Source: an uncultured Clostridia bacterium (GTDB lineage: Bacteria > Bacillota > Clostridia > Lachnospirales > Bianqueaceae). Taken from it: a stretch of 42,743 nt of DNA. Shown here piece by piece: positions 17,656 through 27,254 of this stretch (position 1 is its first letter; each line of letters starts with the position of its first letter). The stretch is taken from assembly GCA_944376225.1 (NCBI GenBank), contig CALWBZ010000066.1:1-42743 (forward strand), in the 5' to 3' direction. The notes below the pieces were generated by a model. That model was not told the DNA's origin. It saw only the letters and a program-made list of their open reading frames with translations, and searched no databases. Both the position numbers and the translations under genes were made by a program.

Positions 17656-18698
17656 TTAATCCCGGGAAAGGCAGCGAAAAAGCGTCTGGGCATAGATTCT
17701 GACTCCAAAATCATTGGGGTGGTTGATGCCGTTGCCCGTCATGTCCTCAAACCGCTTTCGGGACAACAGATACGCGCTCATCCCCGTCATATCCGCTACT
17801 CCCACGCCCTCCAGGCCAGAAGCCAGATGCCGCAGGCTCCATATATATTCCGGCTGATACCCCGTCCAGCCGATCCCGTCCGGATTCGGCAGCATGGTTC
17901 CCGTCAAAAGAAACTCCGCCCGCGGGAGTCCTTTCCGGGTTTTTTGAATGATCCGGCCGATCTGTTCCGCATACACCCTGGGATGCACGCCGTCGTTCAT
18001 GCCAAACCCCAGAATGACCAGATCCGGCCGGTAGGGGAGGATCCTTCTCTCCGCTTCTTCCGCGCCCCAAGACGCCGTTTTGCCGCCCACCGCCGTATTG
18101 ACACTCTCTACCGGACGCCCGTATTTTCGCTCAGCGCCTGGGTCAGAAGATCCGAAAGAACAGGCATGTGGGGCGAAATACGCCAGTGCCCGCTGGCATC
18201 GCACCCTTCCATGATACTATCCCCAAAATAGACGATTTTAACCGTCTCCTGCCGCTCCCACTTTTCCCGAACGCCGGGCAGCCGGTATAACTGACTTTCC
18301 GGTATCGGACCCCGCCACCGGTCCGCGTGGGTATACGTTACCCGAATCTGTTTTGAGGCATAGACGTCCCCACGGTCATAACGGATGAATCTGCCGGATT
18401 CTTTCCGACTGGCGATGGGGATTTCCTCCCCTTGGGAGGGATAGAACTCCTCGTATTCCCAGCAGGGAATCGCCGAATCCTCCGTTCTATATAAAAGGCC
18501 GTCCTTTAACGCATAATCCCGTCCCGACTCGTAGGTTCTGGTCCCGTCAGAAGAGCGCACCTCGAGAATCTTTTCCGGCGTATACAAAAGAGGGGCCGCC
18601 GGTACGGCCCCATCCTTTCCTCGTATGTACATGACGCTCTCTTCATAGACGGTATCTCCCTGCCAGACAGGCGTCATGAGTTTTTCTTCCATCTTCAT
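17656..18698 (-). pseudogene. SGNH/GDSL carbohydrate esterase, frameshifted
   Basis: Two frames together encode one SGNH hydrolase. The first part (18698 to the stop at 18108-18110) has a beta-sandwich-like N-terminal domain and catalytic block I VYFGDSIMEGCD; the second (from about 18120 down to 17656) continues with RPVESVNTAVGG, block III LGFGMND and block V INHPNDFG carrying the His. One base is missing in the run GGGCGT at about 18114-18120, so the native chain is split. The family includes acetyl-xylan and rhamnogalacturonan acetylesterases, fitting removal of acetyl groups from pectic glycans. The ATG overlaps the stop of the isomerase gene (ATGA). Either a sequencing error or a recent inactivation explains the break. 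Confidence 0.8.
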
Positions 18699-19267
18699 TC
18701 TTCCGGCTTTTCCTCTAGCTTCAGCGGGAAATCCCCCAAGTGTTTCACCCTGAACCCGTTCTTCTTATAGGTCTCATAGTCGAAGGCTTCCAGCTCGTCG
18801 ATGGCCAGCTTGTGAAACTCGTAGAAGTTATGCCACCATTCGTAGCCGGACCCCAGTTCCGCGTTCAGATAGGCGTCCGCGATATCGCATCCCATCTGGG
18901 GCGCCACATAGAAAGCGCCCATGGCAAGCACGTTCACGCCGTTTCCGGTGATGGCCCGCAGGGCCGCCGGCACGCTCTCCACAACCCCCGCGTGGACATG
19001 GGGACACTTACTGGCCGCGATATGGATGCCCATCCCCGTACCGCAGAAGATCAGAGCGCGCTCGAACTCCCCCTCCGCGATCATGCTGCCCACCCGCAGC
19101 CCCACGCGGTGAAACATCATCTCCGGATCCTCACAATCCGGATCCGTCACCCCTACGTCGGTAATCTTCCAGCCCTTTCGTTTCAGATGGGCGACCACCG
19201 CCTCCTTCAGCGGATATCCCGCGAAGTCCGCCCCCACCAATAAATACTTCTCCTTCACCATCTTCAT
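18695..19267 (-). CDS. RpiB/LacA/LacB family sugar-phosphate isomerase
   Basis: This 190-residue aldose-ketose isomerase shows the family core VGADFAGYPLKEAV, the catalytic thiol Cys75 in FCGTGMGIHIAASK, and NVLAMG. It differs from ribose-5-phosphate isomerase RpiB in having Phe where RpiB usually has His after the first Asp, and in a roughly 40-residue C-terminal extension (WWHNFYEFHKLAIDEL). The substrate is therefore unclear; a phosphorylated sugar produced downstream of the rhamnosidase is likely. AAAGGAGA precedes the ATG, 21 bases after the GH78 stop, and it overlaps the esterase gene by 4 bases, placing it in the rhamnoside operon. Confidence 0.82.
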   Translation of the reverse strand: MKMVKEKYLLVGADFAGYPLKEAVVAHLKRKGWKITDVGVTDPDCEDPEMMFHRVGLRVGSMIAEGEFERALIFCGTGMGIHIAASKCPHVHAGVVESVPAALRAITGNGVNVLAMGAFYVAPQMGCDIADAYLNAELGSGYEWWHNFYEFHKLAIDELEAFDYETYKKNGFRVKHLGDFPLKLEEKPEE

Positions 19268-19288
19268 GGATTGTCTTCTCCTTTCTGT

Positions 19289-21823
19289 CTATGCCTCTTC
19301 CAGAGGTTTTTGATAATGATAAAAGCCGCTGCCAACCTCTTCTTCCTTCCCCGCGAAGGCGATCACGGCCCGCATGCCGAAAGGAACCGTCACATAGAGA
19401 TGCGTATGGCCGTAGCGCTTGACCCAGCGCACCAAGACATCTCCCAGGGGTGTCTCCACCGCGGCCTGGGCGGACAGAAGATTCTCCGGCATATAGGGCT
19501 CAATCCTAACTCTCTTAAAGCCGGCCTCTGTCGGCCGTATGCCCGCTAAATACGCGTAGAACCAGTAATCCACCGCCCCGTACATCGGGTGGTTATGGGA
19601 ATTCATCGTGGGATTCTTCTTTAGCTCGAACCGCTCCCATATGGTCGTGCCCTCCTGCTGAATCATGAAGCCGAAAGAAGGATAATCCTCTTTCAGCATC
19701 AGTTTCCACGCTTCCTCCAGGTATCCGTAGCGGCTGAGGACTTCCAGCATGTACCTTGTACAGAGATTTCCGGTGGTAAACCGGTAATTCCTCGATATCA
19801 GATCATCCCGCAGCCTATCGGCCGCCTTTTGCCTGCCCTCCTCCGGCAGAATTCCGAGCCAGAGGGCGAAAGCCTGACACGCTTCCGATCCCGTGCCCAC
19901 CTTCCCGCTCTCCTCGTCGTACCACCGTCTTAGAAACGCGCTTTGAATCGCTTCTGCCCGAACCAGATGATCCTGCCGGTCTTCTTCTTTACCCAGGGCA
20001 CGGGCAAATTGGGCCAGGAGGATATTGTTCAGATAATGATACCCGGTGGACATGAATTCTCCCGGCGTCACCTCGGACGCCGCCCACTCGCTGCCCTTAC
20101 AGGCATATTCCGGCGCGGCCCAGTCTCCGTAGTAGCTATACTGCACGATGTGATCCTCGCAGCGGCTCTCCAGGTAGTCGTCCCAGGCTCTAAACGCCTC
20201 GTAGCCTTCCCGAAGAATCTCCGTGTTTCCCGTCCACATCCAGGCTTCTTTGGCCGCGATCAAGAAGGAGGAACAAACGGGATCCGCCGGACGCGCGCCA
20301 AAGGCGAAGGGCGCCGTACAGGTGATTTCCCCTTCCTCTCCCTGCACATCCATCACGTCCCGGACGACCTTGGGGAAAATACGGCCGATCTCGAAATTAT
20401 AGGGCGTCGCCTCGAATCGCACCGTGGCGTCGTTCAGCCACTGCATGCGCTCGTCTCGCTGAGGACAGTCCGTCAGGATGCTGTGCAGATTCGCTTTCTC
20501 CGTCTGTACCGCGTTTTGATGAATGGCGTTGATCCAAGGATTCCCGCAGCGAAAATAACTTCCCGTTCCGATATCCGTGTACCGGCTCACCGCCTGGATA
20601 TCTTCCTTTCGCAGCGGGCCGGGCATTCCCGTGATCTGGGCGTAGCGGAACCCGTGATAGGTGAAGCAGGGTTCCCAGACTTTTAGATCCCTATGATCCC
20701 CCGAGGCGATATACTGATCCACGCTAACCGCGTTGCGCAGCGGATCCAAAAAAAGGGATCCGTCCTCGTCCAAAAACTCCATATGGGAAATCGTGATCTT
20801 CTGTCCCGCCTTCATCCCCTCCGGCAGACGCAATCGGCAGACCCCCGCGATATTCTGTCCAAAATCCACACTCCATACGCCGGGCTTAATCATACTGACG
20901 GAGATCGCCGGATACACCTCCTGGTTCCTGACCGGTTCCAGGGTCTGCGCCACGAGCTTCTTCCCGGGAGCCGGCAGGATCCGCGCCTCTTTTTCCTCCT
21001 CCAAGGCCGCGGAAGCGTCATAGATCTCCCCGTCGAAAATATTGCTGCGCCTGATAGAGCCGTACCCATAGCTCCAGTCGGAACCCGTCGCGATTTGCTC
21101 CTCACGCCCGTCTTCATATTCCAGGCGAAGTACGGCGGATAGCTGCGTTTCGCCCACGTATGCGGGAATCACACCCGTGAGCTTGTAGCAGACGTTTTCC
21201 GGCGCGCGCCATCCCGAGGCCACACGGATCTCCACCAGATTCTCTCCTTCTCTAAAATAAGGAACCAACTGGGGAAATACCGCGTAATAGGCCCTTTTCT
21301 CATATTCGGAGAAGGCCGGATCCAGATACCTTCCGTCCGCCTCCCGTCCATTGATGAGGATCTTCTGATACCCCAGGCCGCTGGAAAACAGGCAGGCGGA
21401 GCGGAGACCTTCCCGGATGAATATCCGCTTCCGAAAATACACGACCGCATTGGGTTTGGGTCTTTCCTCTCCGATCCACTCGGCCGGCCAGGGCGTCAGG
21501 CTCCCATAACAAAAGCGGACGGCCGCGGGCTCACTCCTGTCCCCATAGGCATCCTGTACCTCCAGATACAGCGTGCAGACCTCTCCCGCCTTCAGGTCCT
21601 TTCCTCGGTAGCAACAGCTTTGTTCCCGACTCTCTACCCATCCCGTATCCCACAGTTCCTCCCGAGAACCGGCCACCCGGACGCGATAAGCCCTCTGTTC
21701 GTTTCCGTCTGTCACGCTGACCACCGCCCAAGACACCCGCGGGGTCTTGCTCTCAATCACGCAGCAGCCGTCCTTCTCTAAGACCCTGCCGTTTTCCAGC
21801 CGTATTCTATATGGAATGTTCAA
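19289..21823 (-). CDS. Alpha-L-rhamnosidase, glycoside hydrolase family 78
   Basis: The 844-residue enzyme should release terminal alpha-L-rhamnose from plant glycosides or rhamnogalacturonan fragments. The order is that of GH78: N-terminal Ig-like domain, carbohydrate-binding jelly-roll (about 110-290), a beta-domain with VDFGQNIAG, the (alpha/alpha)6 barrel, and a C-terminal beta-sandwich. Key residues are in DCPQRDERMQW (general acid Glu458) and TIWERF (general base Glu730). There is no signal peptide, so it works in the cytoplasm on oligosaccharides brought in by the adjoining ABC importer. It lies 14 bases after the permease gene in the same operon. Confidence 0.93.
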   Translation of the reverse strand: MNIPYRIRLENGRVLEKDGCCVIESKTPRVSWAVVSVTDGNEQRAYRVRVAGSREELWDTGWVESREQSCCYRGKDLKAGEVCTLYLEVQDAYGDRSEPAAVRFCYGSLTPWPAEWIGEERPKPNAVVYFRKRIFIREGLRSACLFSSGLGYQKILINGREADGRYLDPAFSEYEKRAYYAVFPQLVPYFREGENLVEIRVASGWRAPENVCYKLTGVIPAYVGETQLSAVLRLEYEDGREEQIATGSDWSYGYGSIRRSNIFDGEIYDASAALEEEKEARILPAPGKKLVAQTLEPVRNQEVYPAISVSMIKPGVWSVDFGQNIAGVCRLRLPEGMKAGQKITISHMEFLDEDGSLFLDPLRNAVSVDQYIASGDHRDLKVWEPCFTYHGFRYAQITGMPGPLRKEDIQAVSRYTDIGTGSYFRCGNPWINAIHQNAVQTEKANLHSILTDCPQRDERMQWLNDATVRFEATPYNFEIGRIFPKVVRDVMDVQGEEGEITCTAPFAFGARPADPVCSSFLIAAKEAWMWTGNTEILREGYEAFRAWDDYLESRCEDHIVQYSYYGDWAAPEYACKGSEWAASEVTPGEFMSTGYHYLNNILLAQFARALGKEEDRQDHLVRAEAIQSAFLRRWYDEESGKVGTGSEACQAFALWLGILPEEGRQKAADRLRDDLISRNYRFTTGNLCTRYMLEVLSRYGYLEEAWKLMLKEDYPSFGFMIQQEGTTIWERFELKKNPTMNSHNHPMYGAVDYWFYAYLAGIRPTEAGFKRVRIEPYMPENLLSAQAAVETPLGDVLVRWVKRYGHTHLYVTVPFGMRAVIAFAGKEEEVGSGFYHYQKPLEEA

Positions 21824-21837
21824 TCCTGCTCCCTCCT

Positions 21838-22734
21838 TTATCCTTTTACCGCTCCCAGCATGATCCCTTTGACAAAATATTTTTGAATAAAGGGATACAC
21901 GATCATCAAGGGAAGGGTAGAAATGATGATGATGGCGTATTTCATTGTTCCCGCGTCTTTTAGCTTCTTCATGATGGAAGCCGCGTCCAATCCGTTTACG
22001 CTCTGATCGATCTTGCTGCTGATTAGGATTTCCCGCAAAATATACTGCAAGGGATATAGCCCTCGGTCATTGATGTACAATAGCGCCGAGAAATAATCGT
22101 TCCAATGTCCCACCGCGTAATATAATACCAGCACCGCCAGGGTGGGCTTTACCAGCGGCAGATAGATCTTTAACAGCATCTGCAGCAGGCTCGCGCCGTC
22201 CAGCATGGCCGCCTCTTCCAGACTCTTGGGCACTCCGTAAAGGAAAAAGCTCCTTAAAAGCAGCACGTTATAGATCGAGATGGCTCCCGGAACGATCATT
22301 GCCCAGATCGTGTTGGTCAATCCCAGATCCTTTACCTGCAAGAACATGGGCACCATGCCGCCCCCAAAGTACATAGTGATGACGAAAGCCACCGTCAGGA
22401 TCTTCCTGGGCATGAAGTCCATCCTGGACAGAGGATAGGCGGTAATAATGGTAAGAACCATGTTGACGGCCGTCCCCAGAAGGGTATACAGAATCGAGTT
22501 CAGATACCCCCGCCAGATCTCCGTGTTTTCCAGCGTCATGACATATCCGCCCGTATGGAAGGACACGGGCCACAGCCATACCCGACCGCTTGTTACCGCG
22601 TTGGGATCGCTGAAGGAGGCCACGATGACGAACCATATGGGCCAGGCGAAGACGATAAAGATAAAGAGCATAAAGACCAGATTGACACCGTTAAAAACAC
22701 GATCCTGCTTCGTCTCTCGTATTCCTTTTCTCAT
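21838..22734 (-). CDS. Sugar ABC importer permease, CUT1 (YtcP/AraQ type)
   Basis: This 298-residue inner-membrane subunit has about six hydrophobic segments and the EAA loop (KSLEEAAMLDGASLLQMLLKIYLP) that contacts the ATPase. The start at 22734 (MRKGIRETKQ) is preceded by GAGGAGGGA. The C-terminus MLGAVKG is typical of partners of LplB-like permeases. With the next permease and the lipoprotein it forms an importer for oligosaccharides. The ATPase is not encoded here, as usual for CUT1 systems that share an MsmX-type ATPase. Confidence 0.92.
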   Translation of the reverse strand: MRKGIRETKQDRVFNGVNLVFMLFIFIVFAWPIWFVIVASFSDPNAVTSGRVWLWPVSFHTGGYVMTLENTEIWRGYLNSILYTLLGTAVNMVLTIITAYPLSRMDFMPRKILTVAFVITMYFGGGMVPMFLQVKDLGLTNTIWAMIVPGAISIYNVLLLRSFFLYGVPKSLEEAAMLDGASLLQMLLKIYLPLVKPTLAVLVLYYAVGHWNDYFSALLYINDRGLYPLQYILREILISSKIDQSVNGLDAASIMKKLKDAGTMKYAIIIISTLPLMIVYPFIQKYFVKGIMLGAVKG

Positions 22735-22744
22735 TGTTCCCTCC

Positions 22745-23668
22745 TCACCACAGGCTGTAGCCCGCCAGCTTCTTAGCCAATACATTGGATATCAGCACAA
22801 GGATTAGGCTGATGACCGAGTTAAAGAGCCCTACCGCCGTGGAGTAGCCATAGTCCTGCTGCAAGATGCCGACCCGGTATACATAGGTGGAGATCACGTC
22901 CGACGCGGAGAAATTAAGCTGATTCTGCATGAGCAGCACCTTCTCAAAGGCCACTCCCAGGATCCCGCCTAGACTCATGACTAAAAGCACCATGATCGTA
23001 GAACGGATCTCCACCAGATCGATGTGCCAGATCCTGCGCCATTTGGAAGCTCCATCCATAATAGCCGCCTCATGCACCTGATAGTCCACGCCGGAAAGGG
23101 CCGCGATATAGATGATCGAATTAAAGCCCAGGCTCTGCCAAGCGCCGCTCCAAGCATATACATGCTTGAATAACCCGGGAGACGTTAAAAAGCCCACAGG
23201 CTCCGCTCCGAAGAGCCCTAAAATTCCGTTGACGGCTCCGTTCTCGCCCAAAAACAGATTCAACATCCCCACCAATACCACCGTGGAAATGAAATACGGA
23301 AGATAAGTCACCATCTGCAAGGTCTTCTTCCAGCGGACCGATCGGACATAGTTTAACATAATCGCGAAAACGATGGGCGTGAGCAGATTTAAGATGATGG
23401 AATATACCGCCAGAACCAACGTGTTCGTCAGGAGGGACGTGAAATTATACGCCGAGAAAAACCGCTCGAAATGTTCCCATCCCACCCAGGGACTTCCCCA
23501 GATTCCTCGCTTAATCGAATATTCCTTAAAGGCCAGCTGAATCCCCGCCATGGGGACATAAGCGAACAGAATATAGTAGATCACCGCGGGCAGGATCATA
23601 ATATACAGAATATAGTTTTTCCGCAGATCCAGCCCTAACCGTTTCCAGAAAGGCCTCTTCTGTTTCAT
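22745..23668 (-). CDS. Sugar ABC importer permease, LplB type
   Basis: The 307-residue membrane protein has an N-terminal segment RKNYILYIMILPAVIYYILF and five more hydrophobic stretches, with the EAA motif HEAAIMDGASKWRRIWHIDL. The ATG at 23668 has AAAGGAGGG at 9 bases; the longer reading would start in the intergenic region. It lies 10 bases before the second permease gene. LplB/YtcP pairs commonly import rhamnogalacturonan- or other plant-derived oligosaccharides in Firmicutes. Confidence 0.92.
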   Translation of the reverse strand: MKQKRPFWKRLGLDLRKNYILYIMILPAVIYYILFAYVPMAGIQLAFKEYSIKRGIWGSPWVGWEHFERFFSAYNFTSLLTNTLVLAVYSIILNLLTPIVFAIMLNYVRSVRWKKTLQMVTYLPYFISTVVLVGMLNLFLGENGAVNGILGLFGAEPVGFLTSPGLFKHVYAWSGAWQSLGFNSIIYIAALSGVDYQVHEAAIMDGASKWRRIWHIDLVEIRSTIMVLLVMSLGGILGVAFEKVLLMQNQLNFSASDVISTYVYRVGILQQDYGYSTAVGLFNSVISLILVLISNVLAKKLAGYSLW

Positions 23669-23735
23669 GATATCCGTCCCTCCTTTCCGAAGACGAGGGG
23701 GAAGGAGGCTCATAGCCTCCCATCCCCTTCCCGCC

Positions 23736-25343
23736 TTATTCTCCATAGAACCGGCTGACCGCCGCCTGATTGATCGAGATCAGATCTTGAAGGCCCATGT
23801 TGTTGAGGGTCGCCACATATTCGTCCCAGGTGCTCTCAAGATCTGCTTCTCCGGAAATCACCTGCGCCTCATACTGCTGGATGTACGGGTTGATATCCGC
23901 CTCATATGTGGCTTTCTTCTTCATCTCGTCTTCCGTATAAGAAAGCTTGGGGAAACGCTCCGTAAAATGCTCCTTCACAATCTCCCGCTGTCCGTACAGG
24001 TACTTCTCCTCCGGGTTGGTCTGCCCTTCGTCAAAGAATTTTGATGATCTTCCGGGCCAGGGCTTATCCCCAAACAGGGTGGCATTGTCGCGAATCTCCG
24101 CCATATCCGCTCCCCAGGCGCCGTCCGTAAGCCAAGTATAGGTGCCGTCTTGGTTGTTTTGATAGCTCTCTCCGTCTATCCCGAGCCATCCCAGGTCAGA
24201 TCCTTCTGTGGAATAGAAATAGTCCGCCCACTGCAACACCAATTCCGGATGCTCGCACCGGTCCGTCAACACCAAGCCTCCAAACTGAATGCCAAGATAG
24301 GGCACCATGGTATCCTCAAAAGGCACGACCGTAGGCCAATTCTCATCCTTCTCCGCTCCCACGGACAGATAGGCGCCCCACTGTAAAAGGCTTCCCAGTA
24401 TATCCTGAGTCGTACCGAAGGCCGCCTGTTCGTCCCAGGTACCCAGCACGTAATTATTAATCAGCCCTTCCTCGCTCATGCTTCTGGCCGTTTTCAAAAA
24501 TTCCTTATATTCCTCGGAAGTCGGATAGTAGGTCATCTTCTCGCCTTCATAAGTCGCATTGGTATTGCTGTCGAAGGCAATGCCGTAGTAGGGCAGGAGC
24601 TGGCTCAACGCACCGTTCGCCAGATACAGCGGAATCTCGTCCGCCTCTCCGTTTCCGTTAGGATCCTTTTCCTTAAAAGCGCGCAAGGTTTCGATATACT
24701 CTTCAAAGGTCTTCGGCATCTCTAAACCCAACTTGTCCAGCCATTCCTGATTGATAAACAGCATCATGCCGCAGCCGTCGTCGTTGACCTGAGGCAGGGA
24801 ATAGATATTCCCGTCGGAGGAGGTAATATATTTCCACCCGTCCCTTTCGTCCATAAGGGCCTTAAAATTCGGCATATACTGATCGATCAAATCGTTCAGA
24901 GGGATCACGATCTCATCCTTAGCATACTTCATGGCGTCCGCCTCGCTGATGCCGGACTTATAGAACACGGATTTGTATTCCCCACCCGCAAACTCCAGCG
25001 AACGCTTTTCATCCAAGTCTCCGTCACTGGCAAGGGTCAGATCCCAGTGCATATTGGTGAGATCTTTCATCGTGGTCCAAGCCAGATTTCCGGTAAGATC
25101 CGTTCCTGTCTTCTGATAAGCAAACATGTCCGTCGTCAGCGCCTCCTCCAAAGGGAAGATCGTTGAGAGGCCATTCGCTGTTTCCACCGTTCCTGTTTTC
25201 CCGGAAGACTCCTCCGTTCGGGAATCCCCAGCACTGCTTTCCGTTCCTTTAGAGCTCTCCTGGTCTCCTCCCCCGTCGCCGCATCCCGCGAGACTTCCGA
25301 CGAGCATGACAAAAACCATACACAGCACCCAAAATCGTTTCAT
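23736..25343 (-). CDS. Extracellular sugar-binding lipoprotein of the ABC importer
   Basis: The 535-residue protein has a signal peptide with lipobox SLAGC (Cys21), a Ser/Glu/Gly-rich linker to about residue 55, and a type-1 solute-binding fold. DPNGNGEADEIPLY is a conserved calcium-binding-like loop of LipO/YtcQ-type proteins. It captures the oligosaccharide outside the cell and hands it to the two permeases. It is the first gene of the rhamnoside operon, directly behind a promoter with two LacI-type operators. Confidence 0.92.
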   Translation of the reverse strand: MKRFWVLCMVFVMLVGSLAGCGDGGGDQESSKGTESSAGDSRTEESSGKTGTVETANGLSTIFPLEEALTTDMFAYQKTGTDLTGNLAWTTMKDLTNMHWDLTLASDGDLDEKRSLEFAGGEYKSVFYKSGISEADAMKYAKDEIVIPLNDLIDQYMPNFKALMDERDGWKYITSSDGNIYSLPQVNDDGCGMMLFINQEWLDKLGLEMPKTFEEYIETLRAFKEKDPNGNGEADEIPLYLANGALSQLLPYYGIAFDSNTNATYEGEKMTYYPTSEEYKEFLKTARSMSEEGLINNYVLGTWDEQAAFGTTQDILGSLLQWGAYLSVGAEKDENWPTVVPFEDTMVPYLGIQFGGLVLTDRCEHPELVLQWADYFYSTEGSDLGWLGIDGESYQNNQDGTYTWLTDGAWGADMAEIRDNATLFGDKPWPGRSSKFFDEGQTNPEEKYLYGQREIVKEHFTERFPKLSYTEDEMKKKATYEADINPYIQQYEAQVISGEADLESTWDEYVATLNNMGLQDLISINQAAVSRFYGE

Positions 25344-25412
25344 TTCAAGCCCTCCTTTGTATATTCATTCTTGTTCTTCCGGAAGCGGCCGTCTTCCGTC
25401 GGAACTTTTCGT

Positions 25413-25456
25413 GAAAAGGTTTTCATAACGGACTAAAAAAATATGAAAACCTTTTT
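25413..25456. promoter_or_regulatory. Paired LacI-type operators (large inverted repeat)
   Basis: GAAAAGGTTTTC (25413-25424) and GAAAACCTTTTT (25445-25456) are LacI-like half-palindromes. They also form one perfect 14-bp inverted repeat (25414-25427 with 25442-25455) with a 14-base loop. The second site covers the expected transcription start. The LacI regulator gene immediately upstream is the likely binder. Confidence 0.65.
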
Positions 25457-25464
25457 GTAATTGA

Positions 25465-25494
25465 ACTATACCACAAGAATCCGATTTTCGTCAA
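25465..25494 (-). promoter_or_regulatory. Promoter of the rhamnoside ABC/GH78 operon
   Basis: On the minus strand TTGACG (25489-25494), an 18-base spacer and TATAGT (25465-25470) with an upstream TGG form a promoter. The start near 25458 falls at the edge of the proximal operator. Confidence 0.6.
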
Positions 25495-25567
25495 GGCTTT
25501 TTCGTCGAATTTCTACAGTGATTCTGCACAAAGAATCGCTCTTATTTTTGTGCAATTTACACAATCC

Positions 25568-26623
25568 TCATTTTTCATTTTCAAGACGCACGCTTTTTCT
25601 GCAGATCAGTTCCGTCTCTAAAACCACGTGCTGATCCCGAGCTCTTCCCTGCAGCACGTCCCGCAGCATCTGATAACAGGTCTCACCCATCTTTCGGCAC
25701 TGTTGGCGGATCGTCGTAACCGGCGGGTTATAATACTGTACCAGTCTAATATCATCGAACCCCACCACACTGATGTCTTCGGGGACGCGATAGCCGTTTT
25801 GTATCAGAGCGTCCATGATGCCGATCGCGATCATATCACTGGACGTCAAAAAAACCTCCGGCATTTCCTGAGCCTTGAGGCGCCTAACCATATGATTCAT
25901 CAGCCTCTTGGCCGCGTCCACCTTCTCCAGCTTAAGCCAGCTGTCATTCAAGATCCATTGCTCTTCGATCTTGAGTCCGCACTGACGAAACCCTTCTCTC
26001 AGGCCGCTATATCGATCCTGCAGATTGGTCATATCTAATGATTCACTCACATATCCGATTTTTCTGAATCCGAGTCCGTTCACCCATAGCACTAAATCTC
26101 GCATGGCCTTAAAGTTGTCGCTCTCCACCGAACAATAGTCAAGATACCGTCTGTCACCCAGGACAACGGCCACGTTCTGTTTGTTGACCCAGTCGATCAG
26201 CTCCTCATCCTTACTGCCGCCCAGAAAGATCAGGCCGTCAACCTGGCGCTTAACCAACGATTCCACCTGCATCCGTTCCTTTTCCAGACTATAGCCGCTG
26301 TCTACCAGGAGAACGGTATCCTGCTCCAGATCCGCTCGCCTGAAGATCCCGGAGGACACGTTGGCATAGAATTCATTCTCGATATCGGGTACGATGACAC
26401 CCACCACATTGGAATATTTCTGCCTGAGGTTTCTGGCCAGCATATTCGGGGTATAATCCAGATCTAAGATCGCCTGCTGCACCCGCTTTCTTGTCTCCTC
26501 CGAGATCGGCGCCGTATGATTGAGCACATGGGAAACCGTGGAAATCGCCACGCCCGCCTTCTTGGCGACATCCACGATTGTCGCCCTATTCCTTTTCCTT
26601 TCCTTGGACTGTTCCGTTTCCAT
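25568..26623 (-). CDS. LacI family transcriptional regulator
   Basis: The 351-residue regulator has the LacI headpiece TIVDVAKKAGVAISTVSHVLNH at about residues 17-38, the hinge YTPNMLARNLRQ, and a periplasmic-binding-like effector domain ending PPVTTIRQQCRKMGETCYQML. The start at 26623 has AAGGAGGTGG upstream; the longer frame lacks an RBS. It lies directly upstream of the sugar-binding protein gene on the same strand, but each has its own promoter. It probably represses the rhamnoside operon until a sugar or sugar phosphate binds. Confidence 0.93.
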   Translation of the reverse strand: METEQSKERKRNRATIVDVAKKAGVAISTVSHVLNHTAPISEETRKRVQQAILDLDYTPNMLARNLRQKYSNVVGVIVPDIENEFYANVSSGIFRRADLEQDTVLLVDSGYSLEKERMQVESLVKRQVDGLIFLGGSKDEELIDWVNKQNVAVVLGDRRYLDYCSVESDNFKAMRDLVLWVNGLGFRKIGYVSESLDMTNLQDRYSGLREGFRQCGLKIEEQWILNDSWLKLEKVDAAKRLMNHMVRRLKAQEMPEVFLTSSDMIAIGIMDALIQNGYRVPEDISVVGFDDIRLVQYYNPPVTTIRQQCRKMGETCYQMLRDVLQGRARDQHVVLETELICRKSVRLENEK

Positions 26624-26668
26624 GCTTCCCACCTCCTTCATGCCTTCTGCGTCCCCTTGTCACTCTTT

Positions 26669-26697
26669 ATCATAACATATCTTGCAGAATCGCTCAA
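26669..26697 (-). promoter_or_regulatory. Promoter of the lacI-type gene
   Basis: TTGAGC (26692-26697), 17 bases, TATGAT (26669-26674) on the minus strand, about 45 bases before the regulator start codon. Confidence 0.5.
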
Positions 26698-26753
26698 GGC
26701 CTTTGCATGGGTTATTTTCTGGTTCTTAAATATTCTTGATTTTTTCTCCTATT

Positions 26754-27217
26754 TCAAATATGTACGGCCCCCAGGTAAGCCGCGTCCCGCCAGCTCACCA
26801 ATTCTGTGATTTTTCCCTTTATCTGCGCGGGACGAAAATTCAGCTGATTTGCCTCCTGTATAGGCACCCATACCGATCCGATTTGATGAAAATCCTTTTC
26901 CAAAACAGTCTGTCTACTATCGGAAACCAGTTTCGCTAAAAAATATGGAAAATTCTGTGTGTATAGTCGGGATACTTCTCTCTAATCGCCGGATCATCAT
27001 ATATTTCTTCCGCTACCGCCAACAGACGCTCCACCCGAATTTGATATCCGGTCTCTTCCAAGACTTCCCTTGCTACCGCCGTCTCCATATCCTCAAATAT
27101 GTTCTGCCCGCCTCCCGGGAACTCGTAATATATCTCTCCCTCTTCAGAAACGGACTGATTTGCCAAAATACAATCATCCGACAGAATCACTGCTTTTGCC
27201 GAACACCGAATGCCCAT
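26754..27217 (-). pseudogene. Nudix hydrolase, frameshifted in a homopolymer
   Basis: The first frame (27217 to the stop at 26936-26938) carries the N-terminal half with a Nudix box in the form GGGQNIFEDMETAVAREVLEETG. The C-terminal half is readable in the next frame from about 26943 to the TGA at 26754-26756 and contains DSRQTVLEKDFHQIGSVWVP and LNFRPAQIKGKI, the usual end of such hydrolases. Adding one T to the six-T run at 26938-26943 (minus strand) restores a single 154-residue protein. The Glu cluster of the Nudix box is intact. The break may be a real slippage mutation or an assembly error. The substrate (a nucleoside diphosphate derivative) is unknown. Confidence 0.8.
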
Positions 27218-27254
27218 TCATATCTTCCTTTCCACGACGGTTCTTGTTCCCGTA

